DNA from: Planctomycetota bacterium | GTDB taxonomy: Bacteria > Planctomycetota > Phycisphaerae > UBA1845 | Length of the DNA stretch: 18,307 bases | Assembly (NCBI GenBank): GCA_024278775.1 | Contig: JAJRSP010000265.1 | Span: 1-18,307 of the forward strand | Direction of reading: 5' to 3' | Shown here: positions 7,649 through 17,300 of the stretch, in pieces | How positions within the stretch are numbered: position 1 is the stretch's first letter | How the letters are laid out: each line of letters opens with the position of its first letter | Notes under the pieces: model-generated | What the model was told of the DNA's origin: nothing | The model's input: only the letters and a program-made list of their open reading frames with translations | Databases searched by the model: none | Position numbers and translations under genes: made by a program

Positions 7649-7678
7649 CTACGAACCGATCGCTAAGGCCGGCGCTAG
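7646..7678 (-). repeat. REP-like element, copy 2, containing the FkbM gene stop codon
   Basis: 26 of 33 positions match copy 3 without gaps (offset 1027 nt), including CTACGAACC and GGCCGGCGC. Read on the minus strand it encodes the last residues LAPALAIGS and the TAG stop of the FkbM-type gene. Confidence 0.5.
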
Positions 7679-8581
7679 ATTGCGGATGGCTTCATTGCGG
7701 GGTATGGGGATGACGTTGTTGCTCGCGACATGCGGGAGCGGTGCGGTTTTTCGGACTGCTTGGAACACTCCGATACCGCCGTTGGGATCCGGGGATCGTT
7801 TGTGTGTTTCCGTCCAAGTGACATCGAATCGTTCTTGCAGGAAACGGTGTAGGCGATCGTTGTGGGTGCCATGAAACTCACCCACGATCACGGACACCGA
7901 GTCAAGAATCTTCGGCGGTATGCTCGCGAGGATGTCGTACTCCGCGCCCTCGGTGTCGATCTTGATGACATCCGCACGGGTGATCCCGAACCGTTCGAAA
8001 GCCTCCGGCACAGCCAGCACCGGGAGCGGTTCGAACCCGGAATGCGCACCGTGCTCGTTCCACGACAAACTGCCATCATTGTAAAACCCGCCGGTGTTGT
8101 TCGTTTTCTGGACCGAGTGATAATACCTTTTCGTTTCCGTACGCGGGCCAAGCCCGTAGGGAATCGGCGTGATCTGGCCGACCTGGGCTACGTTGTGTCG
8201 TAGCAACTCGAAATTGGCGGGCAGTGGCTCGAAAGCTAAAATCTCAGCGTTCGGGAAGGACCGGGCAAACTGGAGCGACGCGAACCCGATGTTCGCACCG
8301 AGGTCGAGTATCGTACGCGTGTGACAGTCCTTCGGGATTCGGTACTCGGGCAAGTCGTAGCCGTTGGCCAACATACCGAGGAACATCGCATCGCTCGTAC
8401 CGGTACGCAACCTGAAGTCTCCCGAATAGCCGGGTAGCCTGATGCTCGTTCGGTACTGCTTCTTGGTATGCAGCACGCAGGCCGTATGCAGGCTTCGCGC
8501 ATAGACGGTCGTTCGAACGAATCGTAGGAGATTCGGTGGCAGCATCCGATGGGCGAGATGAGCCAAAGTGTTTCTCTGCAT
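7649..8581 (-). CDS. FkbM-family SAM-dependent methyltransferase
   Basis: A 310-residue product from the ATG at 8581, preceded by ACGGAG with a 6-nt spacer. The frame is open further upstream, but that part overlaps the neighbouring gene and shows no family similarity. SAM-binding motif I is TILDLGANIGFASLQFA (90-106), with the acidic end AFEPLPANFELLRHNV (116-131). The FkbM hallmark VIKIDTEGAEYDIL (205-218) is followed by GEFHG (234-238). FkbM-type enzymes O-methylate hydroxyls of sugars or polyketides and are common in surface-glycan loci. It lies 94 nt downstream of the GT-C glycosyltransferase on the same strand and probably shares its transcript. Its last ten codons and stop fall inside a REP-like element that also ends the upstream gene, so the C-terminal tail is probably not conserved in orthologues. 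Confidence 0.88.
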   Translation of the reverse strand: MQRNTLAHLAHRMLPPNLLRFVRTTVYARSLHTACVLHTKKQYRTSIRLPGYSGDFRLRTGTSDAMFLGMLANGYDLPEYRIPKDCHTRTILDLGANIGFASLQFARSFPNAEILAFEPLPANFELLRHNVAQVGQITPIPYGLGPRTETKRYYHSVQKTNNTGGFYNDGSLSWNEHGAHSGFEPLPVLAVPEAFERFGITRADVIKIDTEGAEYDILASIPPKILDSVSVIVGEFHGTHNDRLHRFLQERFDVTWTETHKRSPDPNGGIGVFQAVRKTAPLPHVASNNVIPIPRNEAIRNLAPALAIGS

Positions 8582-8672
8582 CCTGTACTCCGTGGTCGCC
8601 TCCGTGCTTTGGGGCGTTATTGCGTTGACGATTCCGACTTCACTACCGGGAACACAACACGGCGAACGAAAA

Positions 8673-8705
8673 CACCTACGAACCCGCCGCTTCGGCCGGC
8701 GCGAG
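8673..8705 (-). repeat. REP-like element, copy 3, containing the GT-C glycosyltransferase gene stop codon
   Basis: It matches copy 2 at 26 of 33 positions and carries a short palindrome GCCG-CTT-CGGC. On the minus strand it encodes the terminal residues LAPAEAAGS and the TAG stop of the membrane glycosyltransferase. Confidence 0.5.
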
Positions 8706-10322
8706 TTCATCAATGGTGTTTTTGCGGGACACGCCCGCGGACCAAGCCGCTCGACCCAGTGAGACGAGCAGGCATAGCCCAAACGCCGCATACATCAGCA
8801 GCAGCGGTCGAATCGGCTGGACGTAACGAGTTTGCGGTCCGCTGAGAAAAGAGGATACCCCCACGTGCGATGCGATCACCGCCGCGACGATCAGCCATTC
8901 GGATCGCCGTGACGTGAGCATGGTCATCACACCGGCCAATCCGACAAACATCATCCACTGCTCATATCGTGAATCGAACAGGCCGAATACCGGAGCGCCC
9001 TTATCGACATAGTCGTGATACCGCGCGGCGACCGCTCTGACGATGGGGGTGGCCGGCTTTGATTCGGTCGCTAGCGGCAGGTAATGACGGTAATGCTTGA
9101 GCACATGTTCCCACGAGCCAAAACCCCGCGAGTAGGTGCCCACATCAAACAACGTGGCGGAGACGTCTTTTTGGCCGTTGATCCCCGGCGCGGTATCGGG
9201 TTGGAAGCGATACACCGGATCGGGAGATAGCAACATCCAGTAGGCGTATTTCACCGTGCCGATGGCGATCGAAAGCGGGTTTTCGAGCATGATGTCGGTC
9301 GCGGCACGGCCCAGAACCCGGATCGAACTCGCATACGAAGCCCCGCGCACCGTTTCGTAGGCCTTAATCACCGTGGCCCGGTCGCGATAATCGGCGTCCG
9401 GTCGAAGGTGCCCGGCGGCGATCGCCTCGTTCACTACCTTGTGGATGTCGATCATGGCTTCGCTGGTTTTCGAGTCCATGTCGTCAAACGTGACCGCGCG
9501 GATGTACAATACATAGTCCAGGCAGCTGACACTCTCAATACTGCCGTGGAGAATCGCATCCTTGACAGACCACGGCACAGTCACGGCGAGAGCCGGCACG
9601 ATCGCGGCAGCACCAACCAGCGTGAGACGACCGAGCCAATATCGCGCCGCGGTCGGCAAGCCGTGATCTTTTCGATCTTGGACGTCCCGCCACGTTCGTA
9701 GTGCAGCGGCCAGCGCGCAGATGCCCAGCAGATGTAGCCCGATGGGGCGAAACGAATAACTAACACCGGCCAACAAAGACGCCCACGCCAGCGATTGCCA
9801 GCGCCCATCCTGCATATAGCGAATCAAGAAGTAGATTGACGCGACGAGTGTCAGCGCGAAGGGCGTTTCGGTCAAAACCAGGTTGGCGTAGCTGAGTGCC
9901 TGGAGGCTGCATGCCCCGAGGATTCCGGTGACGAGGGTGATCGTGCGGCTGCTGGTCAACCGCCAGGCTATGGCCGAGGTCAACACCACGGTTGCGATAA
10001 CCATTGCATGTTGAACGATCATCACGACGATGGGGCTGGACGTGCCGAACAGTCGAAAAATACCCGCGAGTAGCAGCGGGTAGCCGGGCGGGCGAATCAG
10101 GTACAACTCGCTGGCAAAGTCGAATCGATCCGCGATGCCACTTCCGAGTACGATGTAGTCGAGCGAATCCGGGTAAATCCATAGCTGTGACGCGGCCAGC
10201 CAGATGGCGTTCGTGACCAACGCCACGACCGCCACGATCCAAAGTGTCTTGCCCACGGTACGCGGCTGCATGACCGTGTCGGCGTTGGCCGCGCCGAGAA
10301 ATCGGGTGGGCTGTCTGCTCAT
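8676..10322 (-). CDS. Multi-spanning GT-C glycosyltransferase (ArnT/PMT-like, GT39/GT83 type)
   Basis: A 548-residue membrane protein from the ATG at 10322, with AGAGAGG 9 nt upstream; the frame is open to 10559 but that part is not membrane-protein-like and lacks a ribosome site. About 10-12 helices can be drawn: 25-45, 80-92, 98-118, 127-147, 149-168, 177-208, 233-250, 345-365, 455-470, 476-495 and 504-524. The first external loop holds YPDSLDYI (50-57), the acidic site expected in GT-C enzymes using polyprenyl-phosphate sugars. RPPGYPLLL (77-85) and late TRYVQPIRP (498-506) are also typical of this superfamily. A large soluble loop of about 95 residues lies at 251-344. The likely role is transfer of a lipid-linked sugar on the outer face of the cytoplasmic membrane. 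It is the first gene of a minus-strand pair with FkbM. Confidence 0.82.
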   Translation of the reverse strand: MSRQPTRFLGAANADTVMQPRTVGKTLWIVAVVALVTNAIWLAASQLWIYPDSLDYIVLGSGIADRFDFASELYLIRPPGYPLLLAGIFRLFGTSSPIVVMIVQHAMVIATVVLTSAIAWRLTSSRTITLVTGILGACSLQALSYANLVLTETPFALTLVASIYFLIRYMQDGRWQSLAWASLLAGVSYSFRPIGLHLLGICALAAALRTWRDVQDRKDHGLPTAARYWLGRLTLVGAAAIVPALAVTVPWSVKDAILHGSIESVSCLDYVLYIRAVTFDDMDSKTSEAMIDIHKVVNEAIAAGHLRPDADYRDRATVIKAYETVRGASYASSIRVLGRAATDIMLENPLSIAIGTVKYAYWMLLSPDPVYRFQPDTAPGINGQKDVSATLFDVGTYSRGFGSWEHVLKHYRHYLPLATESKPATPIVRAVAARYHDYVDKGAPVFGLFDSRYEQWMMFVGLAGVMTMLTSRRSEWLIVAAVIASHVGVSSFLSGPQTRYVQPIRPLLLMYAAFGLCLLVSLGRAAWSAGVSRKNTIDELAPAEAAGS

Positions 10323-10658
10323 GCTGGGTGGCCTCTCTGGTATCACCTTCTGTGCCCCGCCCTGGGGGGACACACCGCTGTAGTTATCGGTCACTGGTGA
10401 ACGCCAATCGAGAAGATTCTTTCGAAAGTATGGCCGACAGTAGGTTGATGCCGCGCGCGTTTCGGAGAGGTTGTGTAGCGTACTGTTGCCGTGTGGTGGT
10501 GTGTCTGCGAGGATGCGGACGCACGGGCGATGTTGCGACGGTGCTGGTGAACACCACATGCCAGGTGGCGGTACTGGCCGATGAATCCTACGGCCGATCC
10601 GGTGGTTCTGAGGTTGGCGCGCATGAGAAGCTCCTATGGGTAAAATGGACGGCGAACG
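10323..10658. other. Divergent intergenic region between the GT-C gene and metH
   Basis: This 336-nt stretch must hold the promoters of both flanking genes, but no convincing -35/-10 pair was found on either strand. A stem TGTGCCCC paired with GGGG-A-CACA (10351-10374, one bulged A) lies in the leader of the minus-strand gene, 29 nt upstream of its start. The cobalamin riboswitch core (GCCACTG box) and the SAM/SAH riboswitch cores, which would be the natural candidates before metH, were looked for and not recognised. The metH ribosome site is weak (GGACGG near 10647). Confidence 0.4.
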
Positions 10659-13600
10659 ATGAGCAAGTCAAACATTCTGGAAGCCCTCAAAGAGCGGGTG
10701 CTCGTGTGGGACGGGGCGATGGGTACGAGTGTGATCGCTCACGACCTTCCGATGTCCGATTATCAGGGGCTCGAGAATTGTACGGATATCCTGACGGAGT
10801 CGCGTCCGGATGTCGTGCGTGATATCCACCATTCGTTTTTGGCCGTGGGCTGCGATTCGGTCCTGACAAACACATTTGGTGCCAACAAGCTGGTGTTTTC
10901 CGAGTTCGGCATCGCGGAAAAGACATACGCCATCAACAAACAAGCGGCCGAGATCGCCGCCGAGGTTTGTGACCCATTCCAAAAGCCGGGGCGCGGGCGG
11001 TATGTGATCGGTTCGGTCGGTCCCGGCACGCGCCTTCCGTCGCTTGGTCAGACGACGTGGGATGTGCTGCTTGACAGCTACACGGAGCAGATGCGCGGTC
11101 TGATCGACGGCGGCGTTGATGCGATCTTGATCGAAACTTGTCAGGACGTGCTACAAACCAAATCGGCCATCGTCGCTGCGATCGATGCCATGGAGGAAAA
11201 AAAACGCCGCGTGCCGATTTTTTGCACCATCACCGTCGAAACGACCGGGACGATGCTCGTGGGGACGGAGACGGCGGCGGCCGTGACGGCGCTGCTTCCC
11301 TACAGCGAGATCGCAGCGATCGGGCTTAACTGTGCGACCGGTCCGCAGGAAATGAGCGAGCACGTGCGGTTCTTGAGCGGTGCCTGCGACCGAGCCCTCA
11401 TCGTTCAGCCCAACGCGGGGTTGCCGCAACTCGTCGACGGTCAATCCTACTACGCGCTGACGCCGGCCGAGCTAGCCAAATGGCTTGTCGAGTTTATCGA
11501 AGTGGATGGTGTGAATATCGTCGGCGGCTGCTGCGGGACTACTCCCGAACACCTCGCGGCCGTCGTCGACGCCGTGGGTGATCGCCGACCCAAAACGCGT
11601 TCGCCGAATATCGAACCTTCCGTCAGTAGCATTTATCAATCCGTCCCGCTGAAACAAGACAACGCCGTGCTCGCGATCGGCGAGCGGACGAACGCCAACG
11701 GATCGAAAAAGTTCCGCGAGCTGCTCGCCGCCGGTGACATCGACGGCATGGTCGGCATGGCACGCGAACAGGTCGGCCAGGGCAGTCACCTGCTCGATGT
11801 GTGTGCGGCCTATGTGGGTCGTGATGAAACGAAAGACATGACAGGGCTTCTCAAGCGGTTTGTGACCGATGTGACCGCGCCCCTGGTGATCGACAGCACG
11901 GAAGTAGGCGTTCTGGAATCAGCGTTGAAGCTGGCCGGCGGAAAGTGCGTGATCAACTCGATCAATCTCGAAGACGGCGAAGAGCGCCTGGACCAGGTGT
12001 GCCGGTTGGCGAAGCGACATGGGGCGGCGTTGATCGCTCTGACCATCGACGAAGAAGGCATGGCCAAGACATGCGCACGTAAGGTGGCCATCGCCACGCG
12101 CATCTATGAACTGGTCACGAAGCGGCACGGTATCCGGCCGAGCGATCTGATTTTCGACCCGCTTACGTTCACCATCTGCACCGGCAACGAAGACGATCGG
12201 CTCTTAGGCTCTGAAACCCTGGAGGGACTCCGGCGGATCAAAAAAGCATGCCCCGGTGTGCATACGCTGCTCGGCGTGAGCAACATCAGCTTCGGAATCA
12301 AACCGCCCGCCCGCCGCGTCCTCAACAGCGTCTTTTTGCACTATGCCCGGCAATGCGGGCTCGATGCGGCCATCCTCCACGCCGCCGGGATCGTACCCTT
12401 GTTCAAGATCGAGGAACAGCACCGCCGACTGGCGGAAGACCTCGTGTTCGATCGTCGCCGTGATGGCTACGATCCGCTGCACGAGCTGTTGAAAGCATTT
12501 GAGCACGCCAGCGGCACGGAAACCGTCGAGAAGAAACGACCGGAAAATATAGAAGATCGGCTCAAGCACAGGGTGATTGACGGCGACCGGGTGGGCTTGG
12601 AGGGCGACCTGGACGAGGCGATGCTGACCTACCGACCGCTCGATGTCGTTAACGATATTTTGCTCGATGGGATGAAGACCGTGGGCGATCTGTTCGGCGC
12701 GGGGCAGATGCAGTTGCCGTTTGTCTTGCAGTCGGCGGAGACGATGAAGACGTCGGTTCGATACCTCGAGCCGCACATGGATAAGACGAGCGGCGGGGGC
12801 AAGGGCACGCTTGTGCTGGCTACGGTGCGTGGCGACGTCCACGATATCGGAAAGAACCTCGTCGATATCATCTTGAGCAACAACGGCTACACCGTTCACA
12901 ATCTGGGTATCAAACAACCCATCAATGCGATTATCGAGGCCTGTCTCGAACACAAGGCGGATGCGATCGGCATGTCCGGCCTGCTTGTGAAGTCCACCGT
13001 CGTCATGCGGGAGAATCTTCCCGTGCTCAACGAGCGTGGCATTACCGTCCCGGTGATCTTGGGTGGTGCCGCACTGACGCGGAAATATGTCGAGCAGGAC
13101 TTGCGCCCGGAGTATCGGGGATCGTTGTACTACGCCAAGGATGCGTTCGAGGGGCTGCGCCTGATGGATGCGGTAGCCGCCGGTGCGTCTCGCCCGGAAC
13201 CGGCCGCCAAAGCGGCATCGCAGAAGGCGGTGACCACACCGGTGACCGCTTCGATACGCGAACCGGAGCCGCACGATATCCCCGTACCCCAGACGGTACA
13301 TGATGAGGCGTCCGCGAGGCACGGCTTCACACCGCCGCGATCGAACATCGCCGTGGATCGGCCGGTGCCCGAGCCGCCGTTTTGGGGGGCTCGCGTCGTG
13401 GAACATCTGGAGCCGCGTGCGGTGGCGGCCTACATCAACGAAAACATGTTGTTCCAAGTCCAATGGCAGTATCGAAAAAACCGTCGCTCGCCAGAGGACT
13501 TCAAGCGCTACGTCAACGACGAGGTCCGCCCGATTCTGCGTGATCTTCTGCACCAGTGTGAGCGGGAGAACATCCTACAACCCCAGGCGATCTACGGATT

Positions 13601-14162
13601 CTGGCCCGTGCAGTCGGATGGGGATCGGCTTACGGTCTACGACCCCGAGAACCGCGACCGCAAACTCAAGACGTTTGAGTTCCCGCGCATGGGCAAGCCC
13701 CCATACTGGTGCCTGAGTGATTTCTTCAAGTCGGAGTCAAGCGGCGTGTTCGACGTGGCGGCGTTTATGATCGTGACGATGGGTCGGCGTGTCAGTGAGG
13801 TGGCACGGCAGTGGTTCGAGGCCGATCGTTACAAGGACTACCTTCACCTGCACGGGCTGGGCGTCGAGATGGCCGAGGCGCTGGCCGAATACATGCACAA
13901 ACAAATCCGTGTCGAGTGGGGGATCGCCGGGAGCGATGCCCGCGAACGGCAGGAGATCTTCAAGCAACGCTATCAGGGGTCTCGCTATAGCTTTGGATAC
14001 CCGGCCTGTCCCCGGCTGGAGGACCAGCTCAAGATATGGCCATTGCTGCGCCCGGAGCGCATCGGCGTCGAGTTGACGGAAGAGTTCCAACTAGACCCCG
14101 AGCAGACCACCACCGCCATCATTGTTCATCACGACCAGGCCAAGTACTTCAACGTGCGTTAG
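10659..14162 (+). CDS. metH: Cobalamin-dependent methionine synthase
   Basis: A 1167-residue protein close to the ~1200 usual for MetH. It transfers methyl from 5-methyltetrahydrofolate via methylcobalamin to homocysteine, giving methionine and tetrahydrofolate in the cytoplasm. All four modules are present. The homocysteine domain (about 8-310) has zinc ligands Cys225 in GLNCATG and Cys291/Cys292 in VGGCCGTTPEH. The folate domain (about 335-600) contains GERTNANGS (341-349). The helical cap and B12 domain (about 625-840) carry the cobalt-binding His728 in DVHDIG and MSGLLVKST. The reactivation domain (about 905-1167) has SAM-binding RYSFGYPACP (1109-1118) and HHDQAKYF. A Pro/Ala-rich linker of about 60 residues (841-905) separates B12 and reactivation domains and is longer than usual. 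No frameshift or missing catalytic residue is seen. It is transcribed away from the glycan genes and converges on the large surface-protein gene. Confidence 0.97.
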   Translation: MSKSNILEALKERVLVWDGAMGTSVIAHDLPMSDYQGLENCTDILTESRPDVVRDIHHSFLAVGCDSVLTNTFGANKLVFSEFGIAEKTYAINKQAAEIAAEVCDPFQKPGRGRYVIGSVGPGTRLPSLGQTTWDVLLDSYTEQMRGLIDGGVDAILIETCQDVLQTKSAIVAAIDAMEEKKRRVPIFCTITVETTGTMLVGTETAAAVTALLPYSEIAAIGLNCATGPQEMSEHVRFLSGACDRALIVQPNAGLPQLVDGQSYYALTPAELAKWLVEFIEVDGVNIVGGCCGTTPEHLAAVVDAVGDRRPKTRSPNIEPSVSSIYQSVPLKQDNAVLAIGERTNANGSKKFRELLAAGDIDGMVGMAREQVGQGSHLLDVCAAYVGRDETKDMTGLLKRFVTDVTAPLVIDSTEVGVLESALKLAGGKCVINSINLEDGEERLDQVCRLAKRHGAALIALTIDEEGMAKTCARKVAIATRIYELVTKRHGIRPSDLIFDPLTFTICTGNEDDRLLGSETLEGLRRIKKACPGVHTLLGVSNISFGIKPPARRVLNSVFLHYARQCGLDAAILHAAGIVPLFKIEEQHRRLAEDLVFDRRRDGYDPLHELLKAFEHASGTETVEKKRPENIEDRLKHRVIDGDRVGLEGDLDEAMLTYRPLDVVNDILLDGMKTVGDLFGAGQMQLPFVLQSAETMKTSVRYLEPHMDKTSGGGKGTLVLATVRGDVHDIGKNLVDIILSNNGYTVHNLGIKQPINAIIEACLEHKADAIGMSGLLVKSTVVMRENLPVLNERGITVPVILGGAALTRKYVEQDLRPEYRGSLYYAKDAFEGLRLMDAVAAGASRPEPAAKAASQKAVTTPVTASIREPEPHDIPVPQTVHDEASARHGFTPPRSNIAVDRPVPEPPFWGARVVEHLEPRAVAAYINENMLFQVQWQYRKNRRSPEDFKRYVNDEVRPILRDLLHQCERENILQPQAIYGFWPVQSDGDRLTVYDPENRDRKLKTFEFPRMGKPPYWCLSDFFKSESSGVFDVAAFMIVTMGRRVSEVARQWFEADRYKDYLHLHGLGVEMAEALAEYMHKQIRVEWGIAGSDARERQEIFKQRYQGSRYSFGYPACPRLEDQLKIWPLLRPERIGVELTEEFQLDPEQTTTAIIVHHDQAKYFNVR

Positions 14163-14322
14163 TGCCTGTTTTGGTATCCGGTTTGGATGCCGATTCCCTC
14201 GGAACCCTGCTCGTCTCCGGGCGAACGACACCGCCGGCATTTCCGAGCGCGCGGGAGAACCGTTTTCAAATAACCGCGTGCATCGGCGCATTCGGATCAA
14301 TACGCCTTCCTGCGGTGGGCTT
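14163..14322. other. Convergent intergenic region between metH and the surface-protein gene
   Basis: This 160-nt spacer lies between two converging genes. A 7-bp stem GGTATCC/GGATGCC (one G-T pair, loop GGTTT, 14173-14191) begins 10 nt after the metH stop, but no T-run follows. It could end or protect the metH mRNA. No strong bidirectional terminator was seen. Confidence 0.35.
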
Positions 14323-17300
14323 CTACGGACCCGTCGTACCCGTAAACCGTTCTTGGAACCTGCCAAAGTCCCACACATCGATATCCAGGTCGTTATCGTA
14401 GTCAAAGCACCGGGCGCAATCAGCGTTTAGAGGTCCGACCATCGGCCCGGTCAAACAGGCCACCAAGGCGGCATAGTCTTGGAGATTCCAAAGCCCGTCG
14501 TCGTTAACGTCCCCAAGCGTACAAACCGGACGGAGCACGTGTCGCGTCAGAGAGAGGAACGCGCCCGTAGGAATACCGTTCTCGTCGAACAATTCGATCC
14601 GATTGGCGTTGTGATGCGCGGTTCCCGGACTGGGTGGCTTGTGGTCAATCGTAGCCGACATGCGAGTCGGAATGCGCGCAAACAACTGAATCCCCTGATC
14701 CAACAGGTCCACCTGGAAAAACAGATCGAAGAAACTTTGCGCCGTACCCGTTGCCGTGAACGGCGGCACGTCCAGCGTGCCAGCGGTGTGGTTCACCGTC
14801 TCTTCGATCTCTCCCATCGAGCGTATCGTCGGATGCAGGCTGATCTTCACCGGCCCCAGCGACGGGCTGCTACCCGTCAGTTCCAGTTGCACCATTTCCG
14901 TGATGACTTCCTCAAGCCCGTTTCCGTTATCATCAACCGCTCTGCCCTCATTGGCCCCCTCAAAAAAGACATGGGCCGTGGCAGGGCCATGTACTGCGAT
15001 CACATCGTCACCAAACGAACCAGTCAATTCCACAGTACCGATGGAAAACGGGAAGTAGTCGACCTCGATCGGAGGGTTCGGACGGTGGCGACACGCCCCC
15101 AGGAAGTACGAGGTCGCGTTCCCCTGCCCGTCGTACAACTGAATCTGGTTTCCATTCTTGTACAACGCCCCCGGCCCAGGCGGCTTCTGCTCAATCGTGG
15201 CCGACAGTCGTTTTGGATCTTGGGTAAACAACTGGATGCCCAAGTCCGGCAGGTCCACCTGGAGGAACACGTCGAAGAAACTATCCGCCGTACCCGTGGC
15301 TGTAAACGGCGGGACGTCCAGCGTCCCCGGGGTGTTGTTCACCGTCTCTTTGATCTCGCCCATCGAGCGTGTCGTCGGATGCAGACCGATCTTCACCGGG
15401 CCTAGGAACGAACTGGTTCCCGACAGCTCAAGCTGCGTCATCTCCGTAATGACTTCGTCTAAGCCGTTTCCGTCGTCGTCTTGCGCGCTGCCCTCCACGG
15501 CCCCTTCGAAATAGACTTGTACTGCCGCCGGACCGTAGACGGCGATCTTCTCGGTACCGAACGGGCCGGATATTTCCACCGCCCCGATCGAAGACTCGAA
15601 TACATCGGTCTCAACCGGTGGACAAACGGAATTGGTGCAGGTTGTCCCCGGTCCCTTTGCCATTCCTCCCAACGCGTCGCAGCTTAGCGGATCAAGGTCG
15701 ATGCAAGTTGACGGTTCGGTCCCAGGCACCAGGCAATTAAAAACCTGGAGATCTAAAACGTCGATGTCGCCGTCACAGTCGAGATCACCCTGGCGGATGT
15801 TGCAGTTGGGATAGGTGGCCGCATAGCCGGCCGGATCTGTCATCGCCACCATGAAGGGGTCGATATCGAAGGTATCCAGGGCACCATCGCAATTCATATC
15901 CGGCTTGCACGGGCACGAATCCGTGCAGAATCGTGCCGAGAGGTCTGCACACGTGATAACGGGGTTACAGCATGCTTCGGGCGGAGTTGGGGCACCGGTC
16001 AAACAGACGCTCAGGTCGTATGATGTATCCCAGGTAGTGCCGCTGCAATCCGGTGCCGCGCCGTCTTGGAGACACGACTTGCCGTCACCGTCGGGGGAAC
16101 TCAACCACCAGAACAAACAGTCCGGACCGCCGGTGGCTTGGATCGAAACCCAACCGGTGGAGAGCGGACAACAGGTGGGCAAGTCCACATGGTACTCGTT
16201 CAAATCGTTGGAGTTAATATACGTCCAGCCGGTTGGCGTGCCTATCGTCGAAACCGTATAGGTGCAAACCTCCGTGCCGGGCACCGATGCGGCGGCGGCG
16301 TTGTCGTAGAACTTGATAGTAAACGTCATGGGGTTTTCAACGCATGCGCTGATGGCTGAATTGTAATTAACCCCCCACCAGTGTACATCACAGATTGGTT
16401 CGGTGAGCGCGGGGAAGCTCTCATATCGCAACGCGCCGGTGTTCGGACCGTTGGTCCAGTCGGTATCGGAGACTCCGAGGCTCCAAGCGTCGGAAGGGAG
16501 ATGGGGCACTTGACCGTACAACGTGTTGTTCGGGCAGGTCGGCGACAGCGGGCATGTGAAGCTCGCGCAGTCCTTCCCGTCGAACCACACGCCGGACTCA
16601 GCCGAGCAGTCCGTCTCGGGCTTGGTACCCGTGCAGGCGTTGGCAACGCAGCAGGCACCTGTCGGAGGCGGTAGGCACGGCGGATTTAGATCGGAACACG
16701 CCGTGCCGGCCGTAAAAAGCAGGGGCGACGGGCAACTCGCCGGAGCGACGCCGTCGGTACAGATGCCAGTGCCGCCGTCGCAACAGGCACCGGGTGCGCC
16801 GGGGCAGACGTACCCGGCGGCGCAATCCTCGCCGTCAAACCAGGTGCCGCCTAGTTCCGTGCATTGCAGCCGACTCATGGTGCCGATGCATGTGCCGTCC
16901 AGACAGCAGGCCCCGCTGGTGCAGGGGTGCGCGGTAATATGTAACTGATACGGGCCGTGTACGCTCCCGCTGGCGAGTGAGTAGATCGGGTAGGTGTAGC
17001 TCCCAGCAGGCAAGCCCTCCCACAGCACTTCCAAGTTGTCGCCGGCGCATCCCCGCGACCCGATGGAGACCGCCGAGTTAATCAGGGTGCAGTTCGGGCA
17101 CGCGCCGTTGAGCACACTAAACGACGGAGTCGCTTGGGGTTCGGTGCAGCAGTAGTCGATCAGGACATCCGCGCAGGCGTCGATGCTGAACGCCTCCCAC
17201 CAGATCGGGATTGAGCCGAGTTCCGTGTCGCAGGCACCTCCTGCGGTGGCACTGGCGTTGTCGCCGGAGATGGTCACCGGCGTGCCATCGACGGGAACGG

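Noticed and set aside
7494..8705. CRISPR-like array from the three short repeats
   Set aside because: Copies are diverged, irregularly spaced (about 150 and 1027 nt) and two lie inside coding ends; there are no spacer-sized units.
8582..8791. N-terminal extension of the FkbM frame into the GT-C gene
   Set aside because: It overlaps a neighbouring gene on the same strand and has no family similarity; the ATG at 8581 has a good ribosome site.
10323..10559. N-terminal extension of the GT-C glycosyltransferase
   Set aside because: Lacks hydrophobic or family character, and the ATG at 10322 has an acceptable ribosome site before the first helix.
10323..10658. Cobalamin riboswitch before metH
   Set aside because: GGTCACTGGTGAACG near 10391 vaguely resembles a B12-box, but the rest of the conserved core was not found.
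12204..13553. Minus-strand open frame of 449 codons inside metH
   Set aside because: Antisense shadow of intact metH; no recognisable protein features.
14479..15405. Plus-strand open frame of 308 codons opposite the surface protein
   Set aside because: It mirrors the tandem duplication of the real minus-strand gene, and its Arg-rich translation has no domain.
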